The translations under genes and the position numbers were made by a program. Positions 35,835 through 46,697 of a stretch of DNA of 64,000 nucleotides are shown one piece after another (position 1 is the stretch's first letter; each line of letters starts with the position of its first letter). The notes beneath the pieces were generated by a model that searched no databases, had not been told where the DNA came from, and saw only the letters and a program-made list of their open reading frames with translations. Source of the stretch: Oscheius tipulae (lineage: Eukaryota; Nematoda; Chromadorea; Rhabditida; Rhabditidae); assembly GCA_037178975.1 (NCBI GenBank), contig JASJZH010000005.1, forward strand, positions 3,844,001 to 3,908,000, written 5' to 3'.

Positions 35835-36200
35835 CATATCATTTCGATATGTCGTATTTTGCTCTGTCTGAAGTTGTCGGGATCCACCTTAGCCATCTGT
35901 ACCCAGTTCTCGCCACATCTTGTTGCAAAATCGTCGCATGAAGACCATCTTCTGTTCACAATGAATCCGATCTGACCGTCATGTAGCAGCAGATGTCCTG
36001 TCGATTGCACGATTTGGCTTCCTTCTTTTGACCTCGCTTAGAGCAATCACATCAAAGTCGACGTCGTGTAGAGCATCGTTCAGCTCAGCAAGACGGGCGT
36101 CTGTTTGTAGCGTTCGGCAATTCAGCGATCCGATCCTTAGACGGAGCAATTCGGACATGTAGCGCCACCAGGTTGTCCAGGCTACTGATGGGCGAGAGTA
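35835..36200 (-). mobile_element. RTE-type retrotransposon endonuclease fragment
   Basis: The minus strand reads LRIGSLNCRTLQTDARLAEL, then FDVIALSEVKRRKPN, and after a frame change GQIGFIVNRRWSSC. These are the first motifs of the apurinic-type endonuclease of RTE/craniofacial-development-protein-2-like non-LTR elements. The frame is broken and the reverse transcriptase is absent. Confidence 0.75.
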
Positions 36201-36320
36201 GTGTACTGTCTTCAATTAGAGACGCGGAAGGAAGCGACTTTCTTCTGCGAACGCAGCAAACTAACTTCAATTATAAGTGAAACTAACTATCACTTATAAT
36301 TGGGAAGGAATCACTGCTTC

Positions 36321-38030
36321 TTAAGTAGAAGCCAGTAGTTTTTCCCGTTCTTCTAAATTTCGTATATAAAAATAAATTCCTTTACCTTGTAATATGGCTT
36401 TGATTTCTTTCATAGTAAAACGGTTTTTCGGGTCAAAGCTTATACTCCCAATCACTATTTTCGTCATAAATGAATGGGGTTCTTTCTTGATAAGTCTGTT
36501 CCGAAGCTTTCCGACTTTTTTCAGGTAAGCTACTCGGTACGCGTCGTGTTTGAACGGATTTCTAGAAAATAATATTTTTGGTTCCTCGAAGACTCACTCT
36601 TCAATGTCAATAAAATAACATACAAGTCCGAAGCTGAAAACGTCGGCTTTCAGACAGTAGCGTGCAGTTTTAGCGCCTTCTCGACATACTTCCGGCGCCA
36701 TGAAAAGGAAAGTTCCAGCACTGAATCAACAGTTTACGAACAATTTACTTTTTGGAACTAACCATGAAGTCATCACTGAATTGACCTGTCGAGACATCCC
36801 CAGGTCAATCAATATTAGACGCATATCCTTTGAAATCATCAGGTTAGATGGGTTCAGATCCCTCAGAATGACATCTCGGTCATGTAGAAAGTCCACCACA
36901 TTTGCTAGTTCTGCCACCCAGGGGAACTTGTATTGGTTGAAAGTGCCTTTCTTGTCCTTTACGAAATTTTGCAGAGTATATTCGTGCCTCTCCATTAAAA
37001 AACCTAACAGGATACCCTCGTCATTGATGACTGCCGTTATGTAACGAACGAGATGGTCATGATGATGGAACTATAAAGAATTGGTTACAAAAGATCTCAG
37101 GGTTGAGTAAAACAGTGATAAAGAAAAAAACCTGCCTGTAGTAAATAAACTTCACGGTAATTCACTCCTCTATTCCATATTTTTGCTGCGATTTCGGGGA
37201 ATGTGGCAAGTTTCCTCCGAGCTCCTTCTGTTATCGTTCCTTTCCTAAATAAAATAATAATAGCTATCATGTCTATGACCTCATGTAATAGCTATACCCC
37301 ATTCCCATTGAACGTTGTTTCTAAAACCTTCTGTGAAGCCTGTTTTGGTCCTTCACTCTCAGCAATTAGGGTTTCAAAGTCTTTGGAAAAGGGACGGTAA
37401 AAAGTAAGAAACGTTCACGGTCAAAGTGAATGAGAACCGATGCATCGTTGGAGCGCTTAGTTGTCACAAAAAGTACTCACAGTTTAAAAACGTTTCCATT
37501 ACTTCCACTTCCTAGTATATCAGATAGAAGAAATTCATGAAAGTGAATGAAGTCTCCTTGATCCAGCATGTTCTGTAATAAGTATCTCAAATGTTTGCTA
37601 GTAACGTCACCTTTTTAACGTACTGCTCTTCGTGGGAGGCGATACAAGTTTTAACCAATGTGCGTTCTAATGGTGCCGACTTGATGATATTGATTTGATC
37701 AACAGAAGAAATAGAAGAAGTAGCTGATTCAATTGCAAGCCGTGGTTCTGAGCTCTGTTCAGGCAGAGGTGGTCCCAACTTTTGTTCTTCATGTTCACCA
37801 ATTATTCTTCTGTTAATCTCCAAGTGATTTGACGCATCTAAATCCACATACGTTTTGAAAACTCTAAAATTACTATTAAATTCTTCTTCCCCTCGAGTAT
37901 GACAATTTATAGCACCGCAGCAGTAGTCGGCATGAGGCTCATTTGGTGGCGTTTTGCAGATACAACTGAAAATGGATAATTTACAAACTTTTGTAGTGCG
38001 TTCATGACATCTTATCAGCATGTGGAAATT
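36321..38030 (-). CDS. K11: RING-like protein kinase with near-canonical catalytic site
   Basis: N-terminal exon CICKTPPNEPHADYCCGAIN then a His/Cys (NCHTRG) reads as a shortened RING/TRAF-type zinc finger; the second half seems lost. A linker rich in acidic and Ser residues follows, then a kinase domain: glycine loop LSDILGSGSNGNVFKL, beta3 FPEIAAKIW with the lysine kept, HHHDHLVRYITAV, DVILRDLNPSNLM (HRD to LRD, aspartate and asparagine kept), LILIDLGMSRQ (DFG to DLG, aspartate kept), FLFMAPEV, LKADVFSFGLVCYF, and end RNLEEREKLLAST. It is the only kinase here with all three of Lys, catalytic Asp and metal Asp, so it is the best candidate for an active enzyme. K10 ends about 100 bp upstream on the same strand. 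The true start codon exon is uncertain. Confidence 0.7.
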
Positions 38031-38131
38031 ATATAGAAGTTCTTAGCATCGTTTCAATTACTCTACGTGGTTGACTGTTCCTTCTGTTCCGGAATTAGAA
38101 AATCCCCTGCACTGTACCGAGGGCACAAAAC

Positions 38132-39496
38132 CTACCAGCAGGATCGGTTCTGGTGACCTTGTTCAACCAAGTATTGGTGAATTTCGGCTGCAGTTGGACG
38201 CAAGGCCTGCAGCGGGAGAATTCTTCCATCGTCATCACGTCTCTCAAATCTGCAGCAAGTCTCGATCAGCACCCTGAGAGCAGGATGCAGATCAGCACGC
38301 AGCTCTGGTCTTCTGTCACTCTCCCACAAGGCTCTTCTCAGCCGACTCCTGTGATTCAATCCCACAAACGGATTTCTAAAAGGAGCTAACAGTAGGTCGA
38401 TAGGACAGGATTCTTACCTTCCATCGTGAGCGATGTAGTCGAGAACCATTCCGTAGCTCCAGATGTCGCTAGAGTAGCTGTAGAAAGTAACATCGGAGCT
38501 ATCGTGAAGAGTCTCCGGAGCCGAGAAACGAAGGATCCTGTTTGTACTGAGAATAGTGAGATGTAAGCTTTGAAATAGGGACTTACTTGGAACCGTACGC
38601 ATTCTCTTGTGAGACTCTCCTGGCAAACAGGAAACCTCCCAGCTTCAAGTAAAAACGACGATTTAGGTCTTGGAAAACGAAGATGCTGAACAAAATTTTC
38701 GCGATAAATAAACAAAAATACCTCTTGGAGTTGATGTTCCTGTGCATAATCTTCAGCTCTTGATGACAGTATTCAATGGCTGTGGCCAGCTGAAAAGCGT
38801 ACTGGAAGATGGTTGTGTCGTCGAAATGTGTGTTTTCTCTCTCGACGTCTAGAAAAGAGACTTAGAGCCAAAACAGTAAAAAGTTACGTTTATATAGCGT
38901 GCCCAAAGGCGCATTTTCGTAGAGGATGTCAGTAACTTCATTCAGATACAGACTGGGACCGAGCATAAAGCGGGGCTGCAAGACGAACGGATGCTTAAAT
39001 GAATGATTAAGTGCTCAAATGGAAAACCCACCGCAATTATGTCAAAGCAGATGTCCGGAATCCTGCCGGCTGTTTTGATCAGACGTGCCTCTTCCACCGA
39101 TTGTGCAACGTTGGGTCTCGTTCGTCTCAGAGCCTCATACAAGGAATGTCCCGACATCAGGGCCCTGGTCTGTCCATCCAGTCTAACGCGGAGAAAAATA
39201 CTTAAAGAGCCTACTCTCTACAAAAAAAGAGTCGTACCATCCAAAAGCGCCTGAACTGATACGCTCCAGTTCTATGTCTTTCGCGTCCCATTCCAGAACT
39301 TCTACTTTTCCCAGATCACTCTCCCTCACAAGGTAACACATTGGTAATGGCTCTTTGTTCGGAGCTAAAGGGTAGTTTTGGTTTTTTCTAGAGACAAACC
39401 GTTCATTTGGTTGATTCTTTCCATATTTAGGTTGTCCTCTTCTCCCAAGTAGTCGACTTCCATGGGCTCATCCTCGGGAACATCTCGATCAGCCAT
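38132..39496 (-). CDS. K10: duplicated pseudokinase (copy of K2)
   Basis: Starts MADRDVPEDEPMEVDYLGEE, preceded by GAATTCAG touching the ATG, and ends EIHQYLVEQGHQNRSCW. Landmarks: LSGHSLYEALRRTRPNVAQS, PSLYLNEVTDILYENAPLG (hinge region), LKIMHRNINSKR (HRD to HRN), FYLKLGGFLFARR (DFG to GGF), RFSAPETLHDSS, YSYSSDIWSYGMVLDYIA, LRPTAAEI. Exon order and the 150 bp upstream match K2 closely, so the two derive from one segmental duplication. The reading frame appears intact throughout, which suggests the copy is still used. Catalysis is not expected. Confidence 0.75.
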
Positions 39497-39589
39497 CTGA
39501 ATTCGGGTTGAGGTTCAATAGGGCAGTCAAAGGAACAGTGGGAGCTCAACCACAATCAGGGCATCAAACACACTACTGTATACTATTTA

Positions 39590-40050
39590 TTCTTTAAACC
39601 TATCAAATAAATACTGGCTTGTATCTATTCCCCTCGAGATGGTTTTCGACTTGATTAATAGTTGGTCGTAGGTTGAGCGAACAGATTTTCCCATCATTGT
39701 TTCGTCTCTCGATGGTGGTACACTTGGTGATCAGCTCCCTCTTCAGAGAAGACAAGTCTGATCGAAAGTCAATTGACGAGGACCCACTACCCTCTCCAAA
39801 TTTCTCTCTTAAATTCAGTCAAATTCAGCCTACAGTCTGCATAAGGATGTCTAAACGAGTTTTGTAACTTGTTAACAAACGTGTTTTGCTTTTAAGCAGC
39901 AACATCAGATATTTTTGCTCAACAATAAGAAACAATGAACCTTTTGAAAATGTGTTCAAAAGGTTCATTGTTTCTTATTAAATGTACACATATACAAAGC
40001 AAAAAAGTTTGTCGGAGCTCTTATCGACTGCGCCATACGGTAAAAGTCGC
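39590..40050 (-). pseudogene. truncated copy of K3 last exon and intron
   Basis: Sequence from 39600 follows K3 from 4450 (actggcttgtatc, then the QVENxLExNxYKPVF exon) but with frame-breaking indels. At about 39875 it jumps to the sequence matching K3 intron 5080-5240 (aagcagcaacatcagat, ctgcgccatacggtaaaag), so the APE exon (4730-5080) has been deleted. It is non-functional. Confidence 0.8.
39924..39979. repeat. perfect 25-bp inverted repeat, 6-nt loop
   Basis: Arms 39924-39948 and 39955-39979 are exact reverse complements around the loop aatgtg. In the K3 parent copy (about 5110-5155) only one arm exists, so the second arm was made after duplication. Confidence 0.9.
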
Positions 40051-40158
40051 GCGAAAGAAAGCACAGATGCCGGACCAGCTAATCCCGTTGGCTCACTACG
40101 AAGATGTTTCAGAGCTGAAAAATTTAATGTTTTTACGCGATAGAAAGAGGTTTACTAC

Positions 40159-40326
40159 CTGTCGTTTCTTTTTCGGTAGATCTCCATAGTTTTTCCGCAG
40201 CTGACACAAGCCGCTTGGCGGTCAATTTCGGCAGTTTCAGACATCGCTCTGAGACAAGAATGACAATACACGACACCACAACAGCAGACGACATGAGGCT
40301 CTTTTTGTAACGTCTTGCAGATGGAA
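40159..40326 (-). pseudogene. orphan RING-finger exon, paralogue of K11 exon
   Basis: A single exon with intact splice signals reads SICKTLQKEPHVVCCCGVVY, CHSCLRAM and ACVSCGK: a RING finger of the CCG...C-H-x-C type, more complete than that of K11 but with the first cysteine changed to Ser. The preceding intron ends ATCCATTTTCAG as in K11. Downstream it meets the K3-like relic rather than a kinase domain, so it is probably the 5' remnant of a broken RING-kinase gene. Confidence 0.6.
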
Positions 40327-40429
40327 CTGAAAATGGATAACATATAAGGTTCACTTGTCTGCAAACGATTTCTTAGCTTGTGAAAAAAGAGGAAAAATGC
40401 TAATTGCAATGAAACAAATGATCCCTTAC

Positions 40430-41980
40430 CAGTTCGGAATCATCAGCTTCTTCGGTCCAGGAGTCGCTGTGTTACCGTTTTTTGCTGTAACTCTTGTTCA
40501 TCTCTCTATTACTAAAGCGCAATGGTACCTGTCAACCCGACTGTCCATCATAACAAGCCAAAAGCTGGCAAGTTATTTCATGTCAGCTCTATTGCAGAAG
40601 CATTGCCAATATTACTTGGCAAGTCAGCTTTTAATGCGCTCTAAAATTTTGAATTTGTCACTGAAGGCGCTGGAGAGTATTATTAGAGTCAAAGCCGCAA
40701 ATGCTAATTAAGATTCAAAAGACCGAAAGTCGTCGTAGACGGCTGATGAGCATGAATACAAAAATTAAATTTCGTACCTGGATCAGATTGCATAGTTTAA
40801 GAGACAAAGAGACAAGACAACTGTGGAGGGAACTTCTGTTACTAGGGAAGCGGCGAAGCCGCCTGTTATCCATTCTAAGTCAAAACTAAAGGGCCGCGAA
40901 GCTGCCGTCGGCAGTTGGTATAATATACAAATTTCATAACATTGCAATGATTAATAAGGTCCTACGGCGACAAAGAATCAATAGCACTGAGTCATTGTTT
41001 GCGCTCTCTCAGCTGGCTTCGCGTGTTATCTAACAAACAAAAAAAAACTTCTCTAGTGCCTACTGAGAAAAAAAGATTCGTTTGAGTAAGAAGATGTATA
41101 CAGGTCTTCCTAGAAATGATGAGAAAAATTTTAAAGTCACCGAAATAATAGTACCCAGAGCTTTTAGAACAATTTTCAAGGTTGATTTTCCAACTACATA
41201 AGTTTTCTTTTAATCTACACAATTAATCGAGTCGCTAGTCACCTTTTTTGATATAGTGAAGCTTACAATCATGTATTTTCAGGATGCAACATGTCCCATT
41301 ACAATTCTTTGCAGTTGCATTTGTTAGCATACTTGGAGTACTTTTCAAAATTGAAATTGATAAAAAGTTAGCCAAACAACGTGAATTGAACGAAAATGAA
41401 TTTTTTTTTAAATGAAGCTTGAGCAAGAGTTTTTTCCGCTGAAGCACAGAGAACTTTTGGAAGAGCTACGAGAGACTTTCTCTAAGTTATGCAAAAAATA
41501 AAATCCTGTTAAGGATACTTTAAAATGACGGAGGAAATTACGAATTGTAGTCCCAAACAGCAAACATGATTTTATTAGAGCAATCGGATAACTATTTCCT
41601 ATCGATGATATGCGGAAAAAGGAAAAGCTTTAGGTTTTAAAATAAAGTGAAACATGAATGGTAGATTACTCTAACAAGTTGATTTTCGCAAGTCACGATG
41701 TCTTACCAATAAAGTATCGCACAGCCTCATCTTCTTGTGGTGTTTGCGTTCTGATTGAGCCTACTCATAGGCAGTCAATAGTTCTTATCACTAAAGTTAT
41801 TACTAGCTAGGACAAGCAGGATCGTTTAGAAGCAAAGGGCCGAAAAAAGTTATTATTCTGACACTGTATATCAGCAAGTACAAAAAAAACAGGAATCCTG
41901 ACCCCAATGACTATCTTTTGGGACAGATCTGGCTATCTGGGGAGGTGGAAAAAAGCTGCGGCATTGAGTTTGCCTTGTAA
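40430..41980. other. no convincing gene
   Basis: AT-rich sequence with short frames. A possible 5' exon of the orphan RING gene lies at about 40434-40480 (GNTATPGPKKLMIPN before a GTAAG donor). A small palindromic word (aagcggcgaagccgcctg) occurs at about 40848. Nothing else recognised. Confidence 0.3.
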
Positions 41981-41984
41981 CACC

Positions 41985-42197
41985 GTTTTGTAGAGAAATG
42001 CTAGCTTTTGGCCACTACCAACTTCTTCTTCGCGTCGAAACTCAAGGAGTTCTACGAGCGTGGTATCCGTAAGCTACCCATGAAATGGGCAGACGTGGTG
42101 GTATCATAATAGTGATTACAATGAATGAAAAAGTTGTTTGGAAGTCAATAAATTTTTGCATTTGAAAAAGCGAAAAGGCTTAGTTACCAACCCAATA
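41985..42197 (+). mobile_element. mariner transposase C-terminus plus 3' inverted terminal repeat
   Basis: NFFFASKLKEFYERGIRKLP then MKWADVV is the conserved last segment of mariner transposases (usual form FxxGIxKLxxRWxKxV). About 70 bp later, aaaagcgaaaaggcttagtt...ccaacccaata (about 42165-42195) is a mariner 3' terminal repeat. Upstream catalytic parts are too decayed to read. Confidence 0.7.
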
Positions 42198-42831
42198 GGA
42201 TCTGGACATCAAAGGCTACCGGCACACCGCTCACATAACTAGATTTTTTGAACACATGTTTTCAAAATACAATAACGTGAGGCGCCATGTTCGATGTTGT
42301 ATTATTGTATCTCACCTAAAATGTATTCTCGTATTTTGCTTTCCCTCGAATCATAGTTGTTGGGCTAAACGTACTTAATTCTAGTTTTTCTGCTTGCTTA
42401 CTTTAGATAGTAGAAATCACAAAACTTTTTGTCTGTGCGTCTGTATTGACCAGGTCAACTTCTGGGCCAAAGAGTCTTTCGCACAAACAAGGCAATTTTT
42501 ATATTGACTGGATGTCGAAAAGGAGGCCTAAGTCTGTAAAATAAAATGTTGGAATTGACAATTCTTTAACGATAATGTGTTAACGTTGAATACTCAGCCA
42601 ACAAATTTAAATAATCGAAATCGATTCTTGGGATAACTGTTGACTGTCCTTTCCTATTGCCATTGATAAACGCAAAAACTTGCATTGAAGAGCATTTCTC
42701 CCAAAACCCTCGACTTGAAGCCTAGTCCCATTACACAATCATCTCGCCACATTCAGACTACAAATGAGCACGACAATGCAGCCAATTCTTAGCTCGAGCT
42801 TGTGAGGGGGAGGATAGAGGGGGTCAAACAG

Positions 42832-42870
42832 TTATTGGGTTGGCATATAAGTCTTTTCGCTTTTTGTGAA
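42832..42870 (+). mobile_element. mariner 5' terminal repeat of a second, decayed copy
   Basis: tattgggttggcatataagt-cttttcgctttttgtg matches the reverse complement of the terminal repeat at 42165-42195 at most positions and is oriented so that its element extends to the right. No transposase is readable after it; from 42900 to 43450 I see no gene. Confidence 0.6.
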
Positions 42871-43469
42871 CATGTCCTTTGTCTTGTGTACGACAACGTT
42901 CGAGCTATTGATATAGCACCTCGTGTAGCTCACTCAGTCCTCTAACACCACCATGCAAGACACCACTTCCCTTCTTCTTATTCTCTATTCTCTGTTCGTT
43001 TTGATCCTGACTATTGATGAGCTGCCACCCTGTGCACCTTTTTTTCTCAAGATTTTCCCATGTTTTCCTTGACTTTTTCAATTTCTGACCCATTGATTTG
43101 AAAATTTGGTTGCAAAATCGGGGTGCGATTCACTTTAGGGACACAAATTATTTCACATTTCTATTTCCTGCGAGCTCCTTCACTTTCTCCAAATTTGGTC
43201 TTGCTGCCGCGTTTTTCGCAATACATTCCATCATAATTCGACAAGCTGGGCGAAGAACGTTGTTATCGCTGAATAGGATAGCTTGGATAGCTTTTATAAA
43301 TGCTTTCTTTCAATTGCATCTTATCGTTAATGGAAAATTTGACATATCGAGATTTATATATGGTTTTCAATTACCTTTACTTTCCACAATCCGTGCGCTT
43401 GCTTTCCAAGTCGCTCTACCAGCGGATCTATTTTTTTGTGGAAAGGAAAAGGGGTTCCGGTACATTGCG

Positions 43470-44300
43470 ACACAGAGAGACCGTCATGTCACCACCCGTG
43501 GTTCGAGGCCTGCTCAACATCGGCCAGCTCAACTGCCAATCCATCTTTTCGGAGAGGTGTCTACTCGAACTTGAGGAAGCGCTACTGAAGATCTTCTTCG
43601 ATTTCATGGGCCTGAGCGTGACCTGGAAGTCCGGAAACGGTCAAGAGCTGCAGAGGAAGTCTGGCTGCCATCTTCTCTACAGTGGAGGCCAGCACAACCG
43701 ACGCGGCGTCGGCTTCACTGTGGCACCGCATCTTGTCCCCAACATCCATCGCTTCACGCCGATAGATGACAGAAGCTGCACATTGGAGCTGAGAGGGCCG
43801 AATTGGAGTCTCCTTCTCGTCATGGCATACGCCCTTTACAGGAGACGCCGATGATGCCAACTACGACCGCTTCCTGAGCAAGATTCAGAGAGCTGCGTAC
43901 AACCCGAAGGGTGGACCCTTATGGAACAGGGGTTGTCTTTTGGGACCAATGGTGTGAGTAAAGGTCAGAGCGCTGGAATCATGAGCCAGTCGAGCTTTTT
44001 CACAGAAAACATCAGAGGTGTACAATAGTGCTCGGAGACTGGAATGCCTCGGTAGGAATGTGTCTCCATCCACTGGAACCATCGATCGGGGCTTACGGCT
44101 ACGGCAATCGAAATCGTCGAGGAGACCAACTCGTCTCTTTCTGTGAACAGCACGGTTGGGATGTCGCTAGCATTTCCTGTAAGCAACGAAAGCTGGAAGA
44201 AGCCGGAAGGTCTAAGGAGAGCATCCGAGAGGATTGGAAGAGCGAGCGGCAAGATTGGACGGCGAAGAGGTTCGAGCCATGGGAGCGGTAAAGGACGCAT
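43470..44300 (+). mobile_element. RTE-type retrotransposon fragment, endonuclease region
   Basis: Reads RGLLNIGQLNCQSIFSERCL, then RRGVGFTVAPHLVPNIHRF, WSLLLVMAY followed after a frameshift by APFTGDADDANYDRFLSKIQ, and later VLGDWNASVG. These match in order the N-terminal, GIGF-like and GDWNA/GDFN motifs of the RTE endonuclease. At least two frame changes and no reverse transcriptase mean it is inactive. It differs clearly from the 36-kb fragment, so two insertions occurred. Confidence 0.75.
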
Positions 44301-44606
44301 TCTAGCACCCCCTTTGATACCGTCAAATAAAATGTAAATGTAAATCAACTGGTTCTATTTTGGCCATTGAAAACTAGCTCCCTAAAACTTTGTTTTACTA
44401 TCGTAAGAGAAAACTGGATGTCAAGCAGCTAAAGTATGAAAGCGCAATGGCTCGGAAAACATGTTCGTTTCATCTGCAGAGTACTGAAAATAAATAACAC
44501 GTTAAACATATGATAAAAGTAGTAATTACCAACAGCAGATTGTTACGATGATGAGTGTAAACATAGCAACACTATATTCATCTAGACAGCAACTTTTCTA
44601 TTTCGA

Positions 44607-44988
44607 TCATTTCCAGTCGGTCTTTTGGATTGATGCAAAGGCAATTGCTTGAAATACTGCAAGTTCCCGTTTGTCTGACTGCTTTTCGAAAATTTCCTGT
44701 TGTCTCTTTAGTTTTTCTTCGTCCTGGACCATTGCAGCCAGTATTTTAAAACTTGAAGGATTGTCTGCATAGTAACGAATCGCATCCTCTTCCCTATGCT
44801 CGTCCTCAAATGGTTTTCTTCTACGCATTGTACTTTGATATGTACAAATAATAAACCTACCGCTTGAAGAGCATTGTGGAAAGAACAGCACCGTAACTCC
44901 AGCAGTCAACTTTGTGATCATAGTCGTTAGAGTTGAGCATTTCCGGCGCTTTGTAACGTGTTGTTCCAACACTGTTACACAACAACTA
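44607..44988 (-). pseudogene. kinase C-lobe fragment cut by a Tc3-like element
   Basis: Minus strand: VGTTRYKAPEMLNSNDYDHK then VDCWSYGAVLSTMLFKR, an in-phase 41-nt intron, and an acidic helical tail (PFEDEHREEDAIRYYADNPS) ending FASIQKTDWK. It begins at the activation loop, exactly where a Tc3-like terminal repeat starts (TA at 44987). Everything N-terminal is missing. The surviving part is more canonical than K1-K3. Confidence 0.7.
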
Positions 44989-45520
44989 CAGTGCGCGTCA
45001 TAACTATAAAGGCACCCCAGTTTTTAGCTGTGGAGCCAAAACTACGCACTTTAAAAAAAATCTGACAATGCCATCTTTTTCTTCGGTATTCAAAACCCTT
45101 GTAAAAAAATCTACAGACCCATCGGATTATCCTTCTGCCCTAGGTAAACAAAAAGGTCTCGACGTGTCGAATTCAGAAGTGTCAAAACTATAGAGGCAGA
45201 TGGTATTTAGAGTTTTTCCTTATCGAGACATGTTAAATCATGCGTATAAAAGAATGGAAAAGTTGCTTCTGGCACTCATTCAACACCTGCTCATCTCCGA
45301 ATACCTTTGTGATGCCTCTAGGAGCCCGCCTAACGGATGTAGAGAGGGGACAGGTTGATGTCCTTGCTGGACAATGATCCCATCTCCTCAGTCGCCTCAA
45401 AATAGTGTAGGTTTCTGAATGAAAAGATAAAAACTCCTGTTACAGGAGCTTAAAGCGCCTCCGCCTCCTCCACACCGTAATGCCTCTAGATCATCTGTTG
45501 ACAATAGAATAATGACCGTA
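44989..45520 (+). mobile_element. Tc3-like transposon 5' end
   Basis: After a TA dinucleotide the sequence cagtgcgcgtcataactata resembles Tc3-family termini. A second similar block (agtgtcaaaactatagaggc) lies at about 45180, as expected for an internal transposase-binding repeat. At 45313 the frame MPLGARLTDVERGQVDVLAG resembles the N-terminal DNA-binding start of Tc1/Tc3 transposases, followed by an early stop and a KIKTPVTGA segment. The remainder is lost. Confidence 0.6.
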
Positions 45521-45658
45521 GCACTATATGATTATTAGGCAGACGATAAAGATATGAGTTAAACTTTGATCCAGGAGACGTGATCACCCATATTGAGCAA
45601 TGAAGCACTTTTTTTCAGCATGCAGTTTCAGAAGACAAAAAGGTGACGTAATTATTCT
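45421..45658 (+). repeat. left arm of a 237-bp inverted duplication
   Basis: Reverse complement of 48264-48500 with only a few mismatches by eye (for example gaccgtag against the partner's cggtcgtt). It spans the Tc3-like transposase relic and a piece of C-type lectin exon. Confidence 0.9.
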
Positions 45659-46697
45659 CGTTTTGGTTTTGAATGGAGATCAGGTGCCCTCCCAGCTATG
45701 GTTTGTTCAAAAAAAAGAAGGACTACAGTGTCCCGAAATGCTTACGTGGCGGGACCCCTGGGAGGGCGGGAATTCAAATTTAGCAATTTTTTTTTTATCA
45801 ATGTACAGCCTTCATTCTCTTTGTTTTGCGGAGTTTTTCGTTTGCTTCCGGTAAAGGCTGCTAGTAGACACGCTTCAGAAATAAAAGGAACGGAAGAGAA
45901 CCCGAAAACAAACTGCTAGACTGAAAACCAAAAAGAGCAAAAATTTACTCGATTTGGAAGGTACTCTAGACGCGCGGGATTTCAGATAGAGTTGATATTT
46001 GATTTTCAGTCTAGCAGCTTGTTTGGTAATAGTTCGGCAGGCTCCCCCCTTCAAGTCAAAAATTACGGTAGTTGCCCCCCTTCGTCTAAAATCGTGTTTT
46101 TCTCATAAAATTTATTAATTTTTCCAGTTTCTAACTGCGTTTATCAAATCCAGCGTGCAAAAAGAACCCTTTAGAACATGCAAATCGTCATAAATATCAG
46201 GGAAATCAGAGAACTGTAAGTTTGAGACAAACGTCGAATAACTCGTTCTTTTCCGTAGTTTTTTCACTTTTCTTACATTCTAGGGTGTTTTTTTACACGC
46301 TGGATTCGGTAAAAGCCGTCAAAAACTGAAAAAGTTGGTAAATTTCATCAGAAAAACCTATTCTGAGCGATATTGTAAAAGCGCGCCAAAAATTTAAACG
46401 AAAGGGGGTGCCTGCCGAACTATTACCGCTTGTTTTCTAAATTTGATTTTCTTCCCGCCCTCCCAGGGGTCCCGCCACGTAAGCATTTCGGGACACTGTA
46501 GTCCTTCTTTTTTTTGAACAATCCATAATTACAGGCATTTTCGGCAGAGACAAAGTCCGTAGGGGTGTTGAATAACTTGTAACACCTATAGGATTTCTGT
46601 ATTTGAAGATAAACCACTTGTCCCAGCTGCTTTGAAAAAAAATCCGAAGAAACATTGAGCCGTGACAGAAAATAAAAGAGAGCCAAAAGAGCAGCAT
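45620..46697 (-). pseudogene. C-type lectin gene split by a MITE
   Basis: Start MLLFWLSFIFCHGSMFLRIF (signal peptide) and QSSWDK, a 32-nt intron, then the C-type lectin start CYKLFNTPTDFVSAENACN. The domain is then interrupted by an 827-bp element and resumes at 45695 with LGGHLISIQNQNENNYVT, after which it is lost at the inverted-duplication junction. It parallels the intact neighbour at 46.85-48.0 kb (CYKFVNTPTDFITAEENC, LGGHLVSIQNQFENNYVS). Confidence 0.8.
45699..46525. mobile_element. 827-bp MITE with ~80-90-bp terminal inverted repeats
   Basis: Ends are inverted repeats: 45699-45785 against 46440-46525, both containing gttcaaaaaaaagaaggact and cgggacccctgggagggcgg. TA flanks both ends (45697-45698 and 46526-46527), the target preference of the Tc1/mariner superfamily. 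No transposase is encoded, so it is non-autonomous. Confidence 0.85.

Noticed and set aside
40848-40880. Short GC palindrome as a transposon end or terminator
   Set aside because: Only about 6 bp per arm, no partner copy or T-run nearby.
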